51,548 nucleotides of DNA from Methylobacterium sp. Leaf104. GTDB lineage: Bacteria > Pseudomonadota > Alphaproteobacteria > Rhizobiales > Beijerinckiaceae. Where the stretch lies: positions 1-51,548 of the forward strand of contig NZ_LMMZ01000002.1 of assembly GCF_001422885.1 (NCBI RefSeq), written 5' to 3'. Below are positions 43,151 through 51,077 of this stretch, piece after piece; the stretch's first letter is position 1, and each line of letters starts with the position of its first letter. Below the pieces are notes generated by a model, which worked only from the letters and a program-made list of their open reading frames with translations, did no database searches and was not told where the DNA came from. Both the position numbers and the translations under genes were made by a program.

Positions 43151-43369
43151 ATGGCCAATGCGATGATCCACGACATCTTCAGCGGCACCCCGAACCTCAC
43201 CACCACGGAGCGCGCCGTCTCGGTGGTGCTCGGCCTCGGCATCGCCGCCGCCGCCGCCCAGCCGCGCCCGAACAAGTGGCTCAGCCTCGCGGCCCTCGTG
43301 GTCGGCGCCGGCCTCGCCATCCGCGGCGCCACCGGCCATTGCGCCGTCAAGGCCGTGACGGAGGCCTGA
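43151..43369 (+). CDS. Small membrane protein, DUF2892-like
   Basis: 72 residues: an N-terminal tract (L-T-T-T-E-R-A-V-S-V-V-L-G-L-G-I) leads into a first membrane helix, then a short loop P-R-P-N-K-W and a second helix (L-A-A-L-V-V-G-A-G-L-A-I-R-G), ending G-H-C-A-V. The G-L-x-L-R-G-x-T-G-H-C pattern is that of DUF2892/YgaP-like membrane domains, without rhodanese. TAGGAG lies upstream. Two hairpins follow the stop. Confidence 0.75.
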   Translation: MANAMIHDIFSGTPNLTTTERAVSVVLGLGIAAAAAQPRPNKWLSLAALVVGAGLAIRGATGHCAVKAVTEA

Positions 43370-43380
43370 ACCGGCCCCGC

Positions 43381-43411
43381 GCCCGGTGCCCGAGCGTATC
43401 GGGCACCGGGC
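43381..43411. terminator. First of two hairpins between convergent small genes
   Basis: A perfect 13-bp stem GCCCGGTGCCCGA / TCGGGCACCGGGC with a GCGTA loop, 12 bases after the DUF2892-like stop. No T-run after it. Confidence 0.6.
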
Positions 43412-43431
43412 GGCCCTCGATCGGACACGAA

Positions 43432-43460
43432 AAAGGGGCGCCTCGGTGAGGCGCCCCTTT
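43432..43460. terminator. Bidirectional terminator before the GlsB-type gene
   Basis: A perfect 12-bp stem AAAGGGGCGCCT / AGGCGCCCCTTT with CGGTG loop. The A-run and T-run let it act in both directions: for the plus-strand gene ending at 43369 and the minus-strand gene ending at 43488. Confidence 0.85.
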
Positions 43461-43487
43461 CGCATCGGACTTCGATGTCGCGTGGAC

Positions 43488-43754
43488 TTACAGCGTGGTG
43501 GTCGAGCGGCGGCCCTGGATGAAGCCGTAGATCGCCAGCACCACGATCGCGCCGACGACCGCGCCGATCAGGCCCGCGCCCTGGTTCGGACCGTACCAGC
43601 CGAGCGCCTGACCGAGGAAGGTGGCCACGAAGGCGCCGACGATGCCGAGGATCGTGGTCAGGATGAAGCCGGCCGGCTCGTTGTTGCCCGGCATGATGAA
43701 CTTGGCGATGACACCGGCCAGGAAGCCGATGATGATGGTCCAGATGATACCCAT
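43488..43754 (-). CDS. GlsB/YeaQ/YmgE-family membrane protein
   Basis: An 88-residue protein with three hydrophobic helices and the family's G-x-x-A-G-x-I-A-K-x-I-M-P-G start. A second motif, G-F-I-L-T-T-I-L-G-I-V-G-A-F-V, precedes the last helix (G-L-I-G-A-V-V-G-A-I-V-V-L). The family is called transglycosylase-associated or stress-response; its activity is unknown. ATG 43754 gives the normal family length. Confidence 0.88.
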   Translation of the reverse strand: MGIIWTIIIGFLAGVIAKFIMPGNNEPAGFILTTILGIVGAFVATFLGQALGWYGPNQGAGLIGAVVGAIVVLAIYGFIQGRRSTTTL

Positions 43755-44055
43755 GAGCTGATCCTCGAACTTGGCCGAACCCTCTGGGTCGGACGTCACT
43801 GGCGGTGGCGGCGGGCGTCTCAGCCTTGGCCTTGGCGCATGGGGTGAGAACGCCGCATCCGTGGGATGAGTTGCGCTGCACGAAGCGACTTTGTCGCGTG
43901 GCACGCGAAGACCGGCCGGCGCGGCCGGATTCCCGCGCGCGCAGGGCCGCGGGCCTCTTTACGTTCGGGTCCCCGGCGCGGCACAACGCTTGCCCCGAGC
44001 CGGGATGCCGCGTGGCGTCCCAAGGCCGATCCGCGAAGAGGCACGTTTTCCCGTC
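43755..44055. other. Gene-free divergent promoter region (GlsB-type / ridA)
   Basis: 301 bases between divergent genes. A GC palindrome CCGGCCG-GCG-CGGCCGG (43912-43928) is the only repeat I see. No recognisable operator or coding sequence. Confidence 0.4.
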
Positions 44056-44415
44056 ATGACGATCCAGCGCTTCGAATCCGGTCCCCGCATGAGCCAGGCC
44101 GTCACCTACGGCGACATGGTGTTCCTCGCGGGCCAGGTGGCCGGCACGGTGGTGGGCGCCGGCGTCACCGCGCAGACCCAGGAGATCCTCGGCGAGATCG
44201 ACCGCCTGCTGGCGGCGGCCGGCACCGACAAGAGCCGCATCCTCACCGCCACGATCTACCTGGCCGACATCGCCACCTTCGCCGAGATGAACGCCGCCTG
44301 GGACGCCTGGGTGGCCAAGGACAACCCGCCGGCCCGCGCCACGGTGGAGGCCAAGCTCGCCGCCCCCGAATACCGCGTCGAGATCGTGGTGGTGGCCGCG
44401 AAAGGACAGGCATGA
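44056..44415 (+). CDS. RidA/YjgF-family protein
   Basis: A 119-residue trimeric-type RidA. It has the V-T-Y-G-D-M-V-F-L-A-G-Q-V start, I-L-T-A-T-I-Y-L-A-D-I in the centre and N-P-P-A-R-A-T-V-E with the conserved Arg near the C-terminus. RidA proteins hydrolyse reactive imines or enamines from PLP enzymes. The stop overlaps the next gene (ATGA), so it is coupled to an orphan polyamine-type binding protein, an unusual pair. Confidence 0.88.
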   Translation: MTIQRFESGPRMSQAVTYGDMVFLAGQVAGTVVGAGVTAQTQEILGEIDRLLAAAGTDKSRILTATIYLADIATFAEMNAAWDAWVAKDNPPARATVEAKLAAPEYRVEIVVVAAKGQA

Positions 44416-45554
44416 TCCGAGCCGGCAGCCGCCGCGCGCTCCTGTCCGGGGGGCTCTTCGCCGGGGCGCTCGCCGCCCTGGCGCTCGGCCTGCCCGGGGC
44501 GCGGGCCGAGACGCCCGCGCCGAAGGGCGAGCGCGTCGTCAACATCTACAACTGGTCGGACTACATCGACCCGAAGATGCTCGACGCCTTCACGAAGGAG
44601 ACCGGCATCAAGGTCGTCTACGACACCTACGACAACAACGAGATCCTCGAGACCAAGCTGCTGGCCGGGCGCTCGGGCTACGACGTGGTGGTGCCCTCCG
44701 GCCCGTTCCTGCAGCGGCTGATCCGGGCGGGGGTGTTCCAGCCCCTCGACAAGGCCCGGATCCCGAACCTCGTCCATGCCTGGCCCGAGATCGCGGCGCG
44801 GCTGGCCACCTACGACCCCGGCAACACCTACGCCGTCGACTACATGTGGGGCACCACCGGCATCGGCGTGAACCTCGCCCTGGTACGCGAGCGCCTGGGG
44901 GCGAGCCAGCCCCTCAACACCTGGAGCCTCGTCCTCAATCCGGGCCTGATGGCCAAGCTCAAGGATTGCGGGGTGATGCTGCTCGATTCCCCCGAGGACC
45001 TGATCCCGAGCCTGCTGCCGTTCTACGGCTTCAAGCCGGATTCCAAGCGCTGGGACGACATCACCCAGGTCACCGACGCCCTGTTCAAGGTGCGCGGCTC
45101 GGTGCGCAAGTTCCACTCCTCGGAATACATCAACGGGCTGGCCAACGGCGACCTCTGCCTCGCGGTCGGCTATTCGGGCGACGTGATGCAGGCCCGCAAG
45201 CGCGCCGAGGAGGCCAAGAACGGGGTCGAGATCGGCTATGTCATTCCCCGCGAGGGCGCGCTGATGTGGTTCGACGCCTTCGCGATCCCGAAGGACGCCC
45301 CCCATCCCGCCGAGGCCCACGCCTTCCTCGACTACATGATGCGGCCCGAGGTGGCGGCGGCCAACACCAACTTCGTCTCCTATGCCAGCGGCAACGCGGC
45401 GGCCCGGAAGTTCGTCAAGCCGGAGATCCTGGGCAATCCCGGCATCTACCCGGACGAGGCGACGATGCAGCGCCTCGCCAGCAACACCGCCTGGGACGAC
45501 CGCACCCAGCGCTTCGTCACCCGGAGCTGGACCCGGGTGCGGACGGGGCGCTGA
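44412..45554 (+). CDS. Polyamine-type ABC binding protein (PotF-like), orphan
   Basis: A 380-residue periplasmic binding protein. The leader has S-R-R-A-L-L and a hydrophobic run ending G-A-R-A-E, a possible Tat signal. Then come I-Y-N-W-S-D-Y-I-D-P, E-T-G-I-K-V-V-Y-D-T-Y-D-N-N-E, Y-D-V-V-V-P-S and Y-M-W-G-T-T-G-I-G, all of the PotF/PotD putrescine-spermidine group. No permease or ATPase gene is nearby. The start overlaps the ridA stop. A partner transporter elsewhere, or a sensor role, is possible. Confidence 0.9.
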   Translation: MIRAGSRRALLSGGLFAGALAALALGLPGARAETPAPKGERVVNIYNWSDYIDPKMLDAFTKETGIKVVYDTYDNNEILETKLLAGRSGYDVVVPSGPFLQRLIRAGVFQPLDKARIPNLVHAWPEIAARLATYDPGNTYAVDYMWGTTGIGVNLALVRERLGASQPLNTWSLVLNPGLMAKLKDCGVMLLDSPEDLIPSLLPFYGFKPDSKRWDDITQVTDALFKVRGSVRKFHSSEYINGLANGDLCLAVGYSGDVMQARKRAEEAKNGVEIGYVIPREGALMWFDAFAIPKDAPHPAEAHAFLDYMMRPEVAAANTNFVSYASGNAAARKFVKPEILGNPGIYPDEATMQRLASNTAWDDRTQRFVTRSWTRVRTGR

Positions 45555-45587
45555 GGCACCGGCGACACGCAAGGCCGCGCGAACGCG

Positions 45588-45615
45588 AACGGCGGCCCCG
45601 AGGGGCCGCCGTTTT
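45588..45615. terminator. Bidirectional terminator between potF-like and NlpD-like genes
   Basis: AACGGCGGCCCC (45588-45599) and GGGGCCGCCGTT (45602-45613), then TTTT. The tip would open to a small loop. It lies between convergent stops and is a good intrinsic terminator for the plus strand. Confidence 0.8.
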
Positions 45616-45640
45616 CCTGTCGGACGCTCCGGCCGGAGGG

Positions 45641-47035
45641 TCAGTTGCTGGCGAGGTGGGGCATCGGGTCGACCGGGGTCGCGCCCTTGCGGATCTCGAA
45701 GTGGAGCTGGGGCGAGGTCACGTTGCCGGAGGCGCCGGACTTCGCGATGGTCTGGCCGCGCTTGACCTTCTCGCCGGGGCGCACGTCGAGCTCGCCGTTA
45801 TGGGCGTAGGCCGAGACGTAGCCGTTGGAGTGGCGCACCAGGACGAGCTTGCCGTAGCCCTTCACGTCGGAGCCGGCATAGGCGACGGTGCCGTCCTCGG
45901 CCGCCTTCACCGCGGTGCCCTCGGGCACCGAGATGTTGATGCCCTCGTTGCCGGAGGTGCCGTAGCCCGAGATCACCCGGCCCTTGGCGGGCCAGCGGAA
46001 CGACTGCTCCGGCACCGAGCTGGTGGTGGCGGGCTCGGCCTTGGGGGCCTCGACCGCGGCGACCTTCACGGGCGCCTTGCTGGCTTCCGCGGCCTTGGCC
46101 TCGGCGGCCTTCGCCTCGGCGACCTTGCGGGCCGCGTCCTTGGCGGCATCGGCCTTGGCCTGCTTGGCCACCTCGGCCTCGGCCGTCCTGCGGGCCGCCT
46201 CGGCCTTCTTCGCCGCGTCCTTGGCCGCGTCCTTGGCCGCCTCGGCCTTCACCTCGGCCTTGGCTTCCTTGATCTCGATCTTGCGGACCGGCTTGTCCTC
46301 GGCCTTGGCGACGGCCTGCCCGGGACGAACATGGGCCTTGCGGGCATCGGCAGCCTTGGTCTCGGCGACCTTGGCGGCCTCCACGACCCTGCGCGCCTCG
46401 GCGAGCTTGGCGGCGCTCGCCGCCTTGTCCGCGGCCTTGCGGGCCTCGGCGGCCTTTCCGGCCTCCAGGGCCTTGCGGGCTTCGGCGAGCTTGGCCGCCT
46501 CGGATTCGCGTCTGGCCTCGGCGGCCTCCGCCTCGCGGCGGGCGTCGGCGGCGCGCTTCTCGGCGGCCCGGTCGATCACCTTCGGGGCCGGCGCGGCGGG
46601 CACCGCGCGGGTGCTCATGCGGGCCGCGTCGGGGTTCATGCCCGAGACCGCCGAACCGGTCATGCCACCGGACGTCATGCCACCCGAGACCGGCTCGGTG
46701 GAGGCGAGGCGGGTGGTCTGGGCACGGGCCGGGGCGGGGGCCGCCGCCATCGGGCGGGGCGACATGGCGGTGGGCGACATCGCGGCGCCCGGGGCCCCGA
46801 GGGCCTGGGACTGGATGCGGCTGGTGCGCACCACCGGCGCCGGGGCGATCTCGCCGTCGGGCAGGCTGCCCGTCGCGGCGGGCTCGCTCGACAGGTTGGA
46901 GGCAAACGGATTGCCGAAGGGATCGCCCAACCGGGACGCATCCGAAGAACAGGCGGCCGCGCCGCCCCCAATCACGCCGATGAGCGCGAAACGCGACAGC
47001 GTCCTCAACCCTCGACCAGTCCCGCGAACCCGCAT
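45641..47035 (-). CDS. NlpD-like lipoprotein with degenerate LytM (M23) domain
   Basis: A 464-residue protein with a lipobox G-G-A-A-A-C (Cys about 28). A very long Ala/Lys/Glu helical region (about 170-340) follows, then a C-terminal LytM fold (about 355-464). The catalytic positions are changed: E-G-I-N-I replaces the usual H-x-G-x-D, and S-P-Q-L-H-F-E replaces H-x-H. The domain should not cut glycan but may activate amidases at the septum, as for NlpD/EnvC. The LysM domain usual in this family is not visible. It is last in the serS-surE-pcm-NlpD row. ATG 47035 is used because the lipoprotein signal starts there. Confidence 0.87.
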   Translation of the reverse strand: MRVRGTGRGLRTLSRFALIGVIGGGAAACSSDASRLGDPFGNPFASNLSSEPAATGSLPDGEIAPAPVVRTSRIQSQALGAPGAAMSPTAMSPRPMAAAPAPARAQTTRLASTEPVSGGMTSGGMTGSAVSGMNPDAARMSTRAVPAAPAPKVIDRAAEKRAADARREAEAAEARRESEAAKLAEARKALEAGKAAEARKAADKAASAAKLAEARRVVEAAKVAETKAADARKAHVRPGQAVAKAEDKPVRKIEIKEAKAEVKAEAAKDAAKDAAKKAEAARRTAEAEVAKQAKADAAKDAARKVAEAKAAEAKAAEASKAPVKVAAVEAPKAEPATTSSVPEQSFRWPAKGRVISGYGTSGNEGINISVPEGTAVKAAEDGTVAYAGSDVKGYGKLVLVRHSNGYVSAYAHNGELDVRPGEKVKRGQTIAKSGASGNVTSPQLHFEIRKGATPVDPMPHLASN

Positions 47036-47154
47036 CGACGCACCTGTTTGCCTGACGCAACTTGATGACGTCATTCAAACCGGATTCAGGTTAAGCAACC
47101 GTTCCGATTCACCACGTTTGCGCCACGAAGGGACCCCTGCGGGAACCTTTCGCC

Positions 47155-47811
47155 CTAGAGGACGCGGGCGCGGCCGGGGGTGAGGGGCGCCAGCCGGACG
47201 GCCGCGCCCGGGCGCGGCTCCAGGGTGCCGTCCGGGGCCCGGGTCCAGGTGACGAGGCCCGCCGCCTCCGGCCGCCCGACCGGGGCGACGAGGCGGCCGC
47301 CGGGGCCGAGCAGGGCCGCGAGGTGCTCGGGAATCGCCGGGACCGTGCCGTTGAGGAGGATGCCGTCGAAGGGCTCCGCCCCCCGCAGGGTCGCCGGGTG
47401 CAGGCCGTCCCCGACGGCGATCGTCGCCAGGAGCCGGTCCTCCGGCACGAGGTTGTCGCGGGCGTCGTCCGCCAGGGTGGCGTAGCGCTCGACGCTGTGG
47501 ACGTGGGCGGCGCCGAGGCGCAGCATCAGGGCCGTGACGTAGCCCGAGCCGGTGCCGATCTCGAGGATGCGGGCGCCCGGGCGCAGGGCCAGCGCCTTCA
47601 GCATCGCCGCCACCGTGGTGGGCGCCGTCATGGTCTGGCCGCAGGCCAGCGGCAGGGCGAGGTCGCGCCGGGCGAGGTCGCGGTGATGGGCGGGGGCGAA
47701 GCGCTCGCGCGGCACCCGCTCCATCGCCCGCAGGGTGTCGGTGTCGCGCACGCCGCGGCCGCGCAGGGCCATGACGAAGGCGGCATCCTCGATCGAGCCC
47801 TCGTGCATCAT
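47155..47811 (-). CDS. pcm: Protein-L-isoaspartate O-methyltransferase
   Basis: A 218-residue SAM methyltransferase that repairs isoaspartyl residues in aged proteins. Marks are V-P-R-E-R-F-A-P near residue 35, a Q-T-M-T-A-P-T-T-V-A segment in place of the usual I-S-x-P, and I-L-E-I-G-T-G-S-G-Y (motif I). The later F-D-G-I-L-L-N-G-T-V-P differs from the common V-T-A-A-P. The surE gene is 34 bases upstream. Alternative: a Pcm-like methyltransferase of altered specificity. Confidence 0.86.
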   Translation of the reverse strand: MMHEGSIEDAAFVMALRGRGVRDTDTLRAMERVPRERFAPAHHRDLARRDLALPLACGQTMTAPTTVAAMLKALALRPGARILEIGTGSGYVTALMLRLGAAHVHSVERYATLADDARDNLVPEDRLLATIAVGDGLHPATLRGAEPFDGILLNGTVPAIPEHLAALLGPGGRLVAPVGRPEAAGLVTWTRAPDGTLEPRPGAAVRLAPLTPGRARVL

Positions 47812-47844
47812 GGCTGGATCTCGACCGGTTCCGGGTCCGTCGGG

Positions 47845-48654
47845 CTACTGCGAAGAGCCCTTGCCCGAGAACCCTTTGCCCGAGAACCCTTTGTCCGAGA
47901 ATCCTTGCGCGAAGCGCGTCAGGCTCGGCTCGTCGGTGAGGTCGAGGCGCAGCGGCGTGACGGAGATGCGCTTCTCGGCGATGGCCTTGAGGTCGGTGCC
48001 GTTGCCGGGCTGGAACGTCGCCTTGGCGAAGGCGAGCCAGAAATAGGGGTTGCCGCGCCCGTCCTGGCGGGCATCGATGGCCAGCAGCGCCTGGTTGCGG
48101 AAGCCCTGCGCGGCCACCGCCGTGCCCAGCACCTCCTCGGGCTCGCAATCCGGAAAGTTCACGTTGATCACGATGCCGGGCTCGATCCCGATCTCGAGGA
48201 TCCTGCGCACCACGGCGGGGCCGTGCTCGGCGGCGGTCTGCCACTTGATGGCGCCGCGCCCGCCGGCGCCGTAGGCCTGGCTCAGGGCGATGGAGCGCAC
48301 GTTGAGGATGGTGCCCTCCATGGCCGCCGCGATGGTGCCCGAGTAGGTCACGTCCTCGGCGACGTTCTGGCCACGATTGACCCCCGAGAGCACGAGGTCG
48401 GGCCCGTGGTCCTTGAGGATGTGGCGCACGCCCATGATCACGCAGTCGGACGGCGTGCCCTTCACGGCGAAGCGCTTCTCCGCGACCTGGCGCAGGCGCA
48501 GGGGGTCGTTCAGCGAGAGCGAGTGCGAGACGCCGGACTGGTCGGTCTCCGGCGCCACCACCCAGACGTCGTCCGAGATGGCCCGGGCGATCCCCTCCAG
48601 GGTCTCGAGACCCGGCGCGTGGATGCCGTCGTCGTTGGTGACGAGAATGCGCAT
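47845..48654 (-). CDS. surE: 5'/3'-nucleotidase SurE
   Basis: A 269-residue metal-dependent nucleotidase. The metal motif T-N-D-D-G (Asp8, Asp9), A-P-x-x-x-Q-S-G-V-S-H-S, and S-G-V-N-R-G-Q-N with the metal Asn are visible. The start overlaps the serS stop (ATGA). The last residues are a Phe-Ser-Gly-Lys-Gly repeat from a 15-bp DNA repeat and are not part of the normal family end. In this group surE sits between serS and pcm, as here. Confidence 0.94.
   Translation of the reverse strand: MRILVTNDDGIHAPGLETLEGIARAISDDVWVVAPETDQSGVSHSLSLNDPLRLRQVAEKRFAVKGTPSDCVIMGVRHILKDHGPDLVLSGVNRGQNVAEDVTYSGTIAAAMEGTILNVRSIALSQAYGAGGRGAIKWQTAAEHGPAVVRRILEIGIEPGIVINVNFPDCEPEEVLGTAVAAQGFRNQALLAIDARQDGRGNPYFWLAFAKATFQPGNGTDLKAIAEKRISVTPLRLDLTDEPSLTRFAQGFSDKGFSGKGFSGKGSSQ
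47861..47905. repeat. 15-bp tandem repeat in the 3' end of surE
   Basis: TTGCCCGAGAACCCT (47861-47875, 47876-47890) with a third diverged copy to 47905. It is in frame and encodes the repeated F-S-G-K-G tail. Confidence 0.85.
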
Positions 48655-49937
48655 CAGCTCTTGAACCCCTCGATCCGCTCGATCCCGCCCATATAGGCCT
48701 TCAGCACCGACGGCACCGTGACGCTGCCATCCGGGTTCTGGTAGTTCTCCATCACGGCGATGAGCGCGCGGCCCACGGCCACGCCGGACCCGTTGAGGGT
48801 GTGGACGAAATTCACCGCCTTGCCATCCCGGGCGCGCACCCGCGCGTTCATCCGCCGCGCCTGGAACTCGCCGCAGACCGAGCAGGACGAGATCTCGCGG
48901 AAGGTCTCCTGGCCCGGCATCCAGACCTCGATGTCGTAGGTCTTCTGGCTCGCGAAACCCATGTCGCCGGTGCACAGCGTCATGATCCGGTAGGGCAGGT
49001 CGAGCTTCTTCAGCACGGCCTCGGCCGAGCCGAGCATGCGCTCGTGCTCCTCCGCCGACTGCTCCGGCGTGGTGATCGAGACGAGCTCGACCTTGTTGAA
49101 CTGGTGCTGGCGCAGCATGCCGCGGGTGTCGCGCCCCGCCGAGCCGGCCTCGGCCCGGAAGCACGGGGTGAGGGCGGTGAAGCGCAAGGGGAGCTCCTCC
49201 TCGCGCAGGATGCTCTCGCGGACGAGGTTGGTGAGGGGGACTTCCGCGGTGGGGATGAGCCAGTGCTCGCCCGCCTGGAACTGGTCGTCGCGGAACTTCG
49301 GCAACTGCGCCGTGCCGAACATCGCCTCGTCGCGGACCATGAGGGGAGGGGCCACCTCGGTATAGCCGTGCTCGCCGGTGTGCAGGTCGAGCATGAACTG
49401 CCCGAGCGCCCGCTCCAGCCGGGCGAGCTGGCCCTTGAGCACCACGAAGCGGGCACCGGACATCCGGGCGGCGGCCTCGAAATCCATCAGGCCGGAGGCC
49501 TCGCCGATCTCGAAATGCTGCTTGCCCGTGGCGAGCCGCGGGCGCTGGGCCTCGAAGCGCCGGTATTCGACGTTGCCGTGCTCGTCGGCGCCCTCCGGCA
49601 CCTCCGGGTTCGGGCGATTCGGGATCGCGGCGAGGCGGTCGTCGAGGATCCTGCCCGCCTCGGCCTGGGCGGAGTCCAGGGCCGGCGCCTCGTCCTTCAG
49701 GCGGGCGACCTCGGCCATCAGCGCCTGCGCCCGGTCCTCGTCCCGGGCCTTCTTGGCGCCGCCGATCTCCTTGGCCAGCGCGTTGCGGCGCTCCTGGTTG
49801 GCTTGCGCGGCCGAGATCGCGGACTTGCGCGCGTCGTCCAGGGCGATCAGCTCGGCGGCGAGCGGCGCCAGGCCGCGGCGGCGCAGGGCCTCGTCGAAGG
49901 CGTCCGGATTCTCGCGGATGGCGCGGATGTCGTGCAT
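48654..49937 (-). CDS. serS: Seryl-tRNA synthetase
   Basis: A 427-residue class II synthetase. The N-terminal long coiled-coil arm (about 25-100) that holds tRNA-Ser is clear. Then come [23 protein letters not shown] (motif 2), and the late [11 protein letters not shown] (motif 3). ATG 49937 begins [11 protein letters not shown], the family start. The stop overlaps surE. In relatives it follows tatC; here it lies beside lolA and ftsK instead. Confidence 0.96.
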   Translation of the reverse strand: MHDIRAIRENPDAFDEALRRRGLAPLAAELIALDDARKSAISAAQANQERRNALAKEIGGAKKARDEDRAQALMAEVARLKDEAPALDSAQAEAGRILDDRLAAIPNRPNPEVPEGADEHGNVEYRRFEAQRPRLATGKQHFEIGEASGLMDFEAAARMSGARFVVLKGQLARLERALGQFMLDLHTGEHGYTEVAPPLMVRDEAMFGTAQLPKFRDDQFQAGEHWLIPTAEVPLTNLVRESILREEELPLRFTALTPCFRAEAGSAGRDTRGMLRQHQFNKVELVSITTPEQSAEEHERMLGSAEAVLKKLDLPYRIMTLCTGDMGFASQKTYDIEVWMPGQETFREISSCSVCGEFQARRMNARVRARDGKAVNFVHTLNGSGVAVGRALIAVMENYQNPDGSVTVPSVLKAYMGGIERIEGFKS

Positions 49938-50017
49938 GGGCTGAGGCTCGTAGGATGCGAGCCCGACGCTTAGCCGCATCGGCACGGGCGCGACAAGCGC
50001 GGCGGCGCGCGAGCCCG

Positions 50018-50962
50018 CTACTGCGCGCGGATCTGGCGCTCGGCCGCCTTGTCCTCGCTGCGTCCGTAATTGATGAAGAACAGGTTGCCCTCGACGGGGC
50101 GGCCCTTCTGCAGGTTCGCGAGCTGAACCGTGGTCTGGTAGCCCTGCGGGTCGGTGATCCGCCACTGGCTCAGGGTCTTCACCTCGGGGTCGAAGAAGAG
50201 CTGGATCTTCGAGGTGCCGCCGAGCGTGGAGCGGTCCTCCAGGGAGATGCGCAGGCCACCCGGATCGTTCGCCACGTCGGTGACGGAGAGGTCGCGGGCG
50301 AGGTCGATCTTCTCGCGCAGCAGGAATTTCAGGGGCGTCTGCGAGATGAAGTAGAGATCCTGCGTGCCGAGCTTGCGGTCCTTGACCGCCACCGAGGTGC
50401 CGTCGGCCACGATCTCCAGGGGAGAGGGCTGGTCGTAGTCGAAGCGCAGGCGGCCGGGCTTGGCGAGGGTCAGCTTGCCGCCGATCCGGCGTCCGTCCGG
50501 GCCGACCTGGACGAAGTTGCCGGTGAGCGTGGTCATGCCGTTGAAGTAGGCGTTGGCCTGCGCGATCACGGTGGCGTCGTCCGCCTCCGCCGCGGTCGCC
50601 GCCGCGGCGGGCGCGCCCACGGCCGCGACCTTGGCGGCCTTCGCGTCGGTGGCCTTCGGGTCGAGGGCCTTGGCCTCGCCCTTGGGGGCCTTCCCCTCGC
50701 CCTTGGCCGCCCTGTCCGCGGCCGCCTTGTCGGACGGCTTGCCGGCCTTCGGCGCCTGGGCGACGGGCTTCTTCGGCGCGGTGGCCGGGGGCGGGGCCGC
50801 CGGGGCGGGCTCCGGCTCGGGGGCCGGGGCCGGCTGCTCCTTGCGGCCGAACAGGCCGTCGAGGAACGAGGAGACCTGGGCGGCGGCCGGCTGCGGCTGG
50901 GCGAGGCTGGCCGCCAGGACGAGCAACGGACCGGCGGCGAGGCGGTGACGGCGGCCGATCAT
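50018..50962 (-). CDS. lolA: Outer-membrane lipoprotein carrier LolA, long N-terminal linker
   Basis: A 314-residue exported protein. A signal peptide ends near PAAAQ. A linker of about 100 residues rich in Ala, Pro and Lys follows, then the LolA fold (about 125-310): [21 protein letters not shown], and [13 protein letters not shown]. Normal LolA has no such linker and is about 200 residues. It carries lipoproteins across the periplasm. ftsK is directly upstream on the same strand, the usual order. Confidence 0.88.
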   Translation of the reverse strand: MIGRRHRLAAGPLLVLAASLAQPQPAAAQVSSFLDGLFGRKEQPAPAPEPEPAPAAPPPATAPKKPVAQAPKAGKPSDKAAADRAAKGEGKAPKGEAKALDPKATDAKAAKVAAVGAPAAAATAAEADDATVIAQANAYFNGMTTLTGNFVQVGPDGRRIGGKLTLAKPGRLRFDYDQPSPLEIVADGTSVAVKDRKLGTQDLYFISQTPLKFLLREKIDLARDLSVTDVANDPGGLRISLEDRSTLGGTSKIQLFFDPEVKTLSQWRITDPQGYQTTVQLANLQKGRPVEGNLFFINYGRSEDKAAERQIRAQ

Positions 50963-51040
50963 CGGGACGCTCCCTTGAGGCGATGCGAAGGCGTGCGGGT
51001 GGTGCCCGCTTAGAAGCCCGCCCTGTGGCGAATATGCGAC

Positions 51041-51065
51041 GGGTGGGGCGGCGAATGCCCCACCC
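51041..51065. terminator. Hairpin between ftsK and lolA
   Basis: GGGTGGGGC / GCCCCACCC, 9 bp with a 7-base loop, 13 bases after the ftsK stop on the minus strand. No T-run, so possibly an attenuator or an mRNA-end structure. Confidence 0.45.
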
Positions 51066-51077
51066 GGAGGGTCCGGC

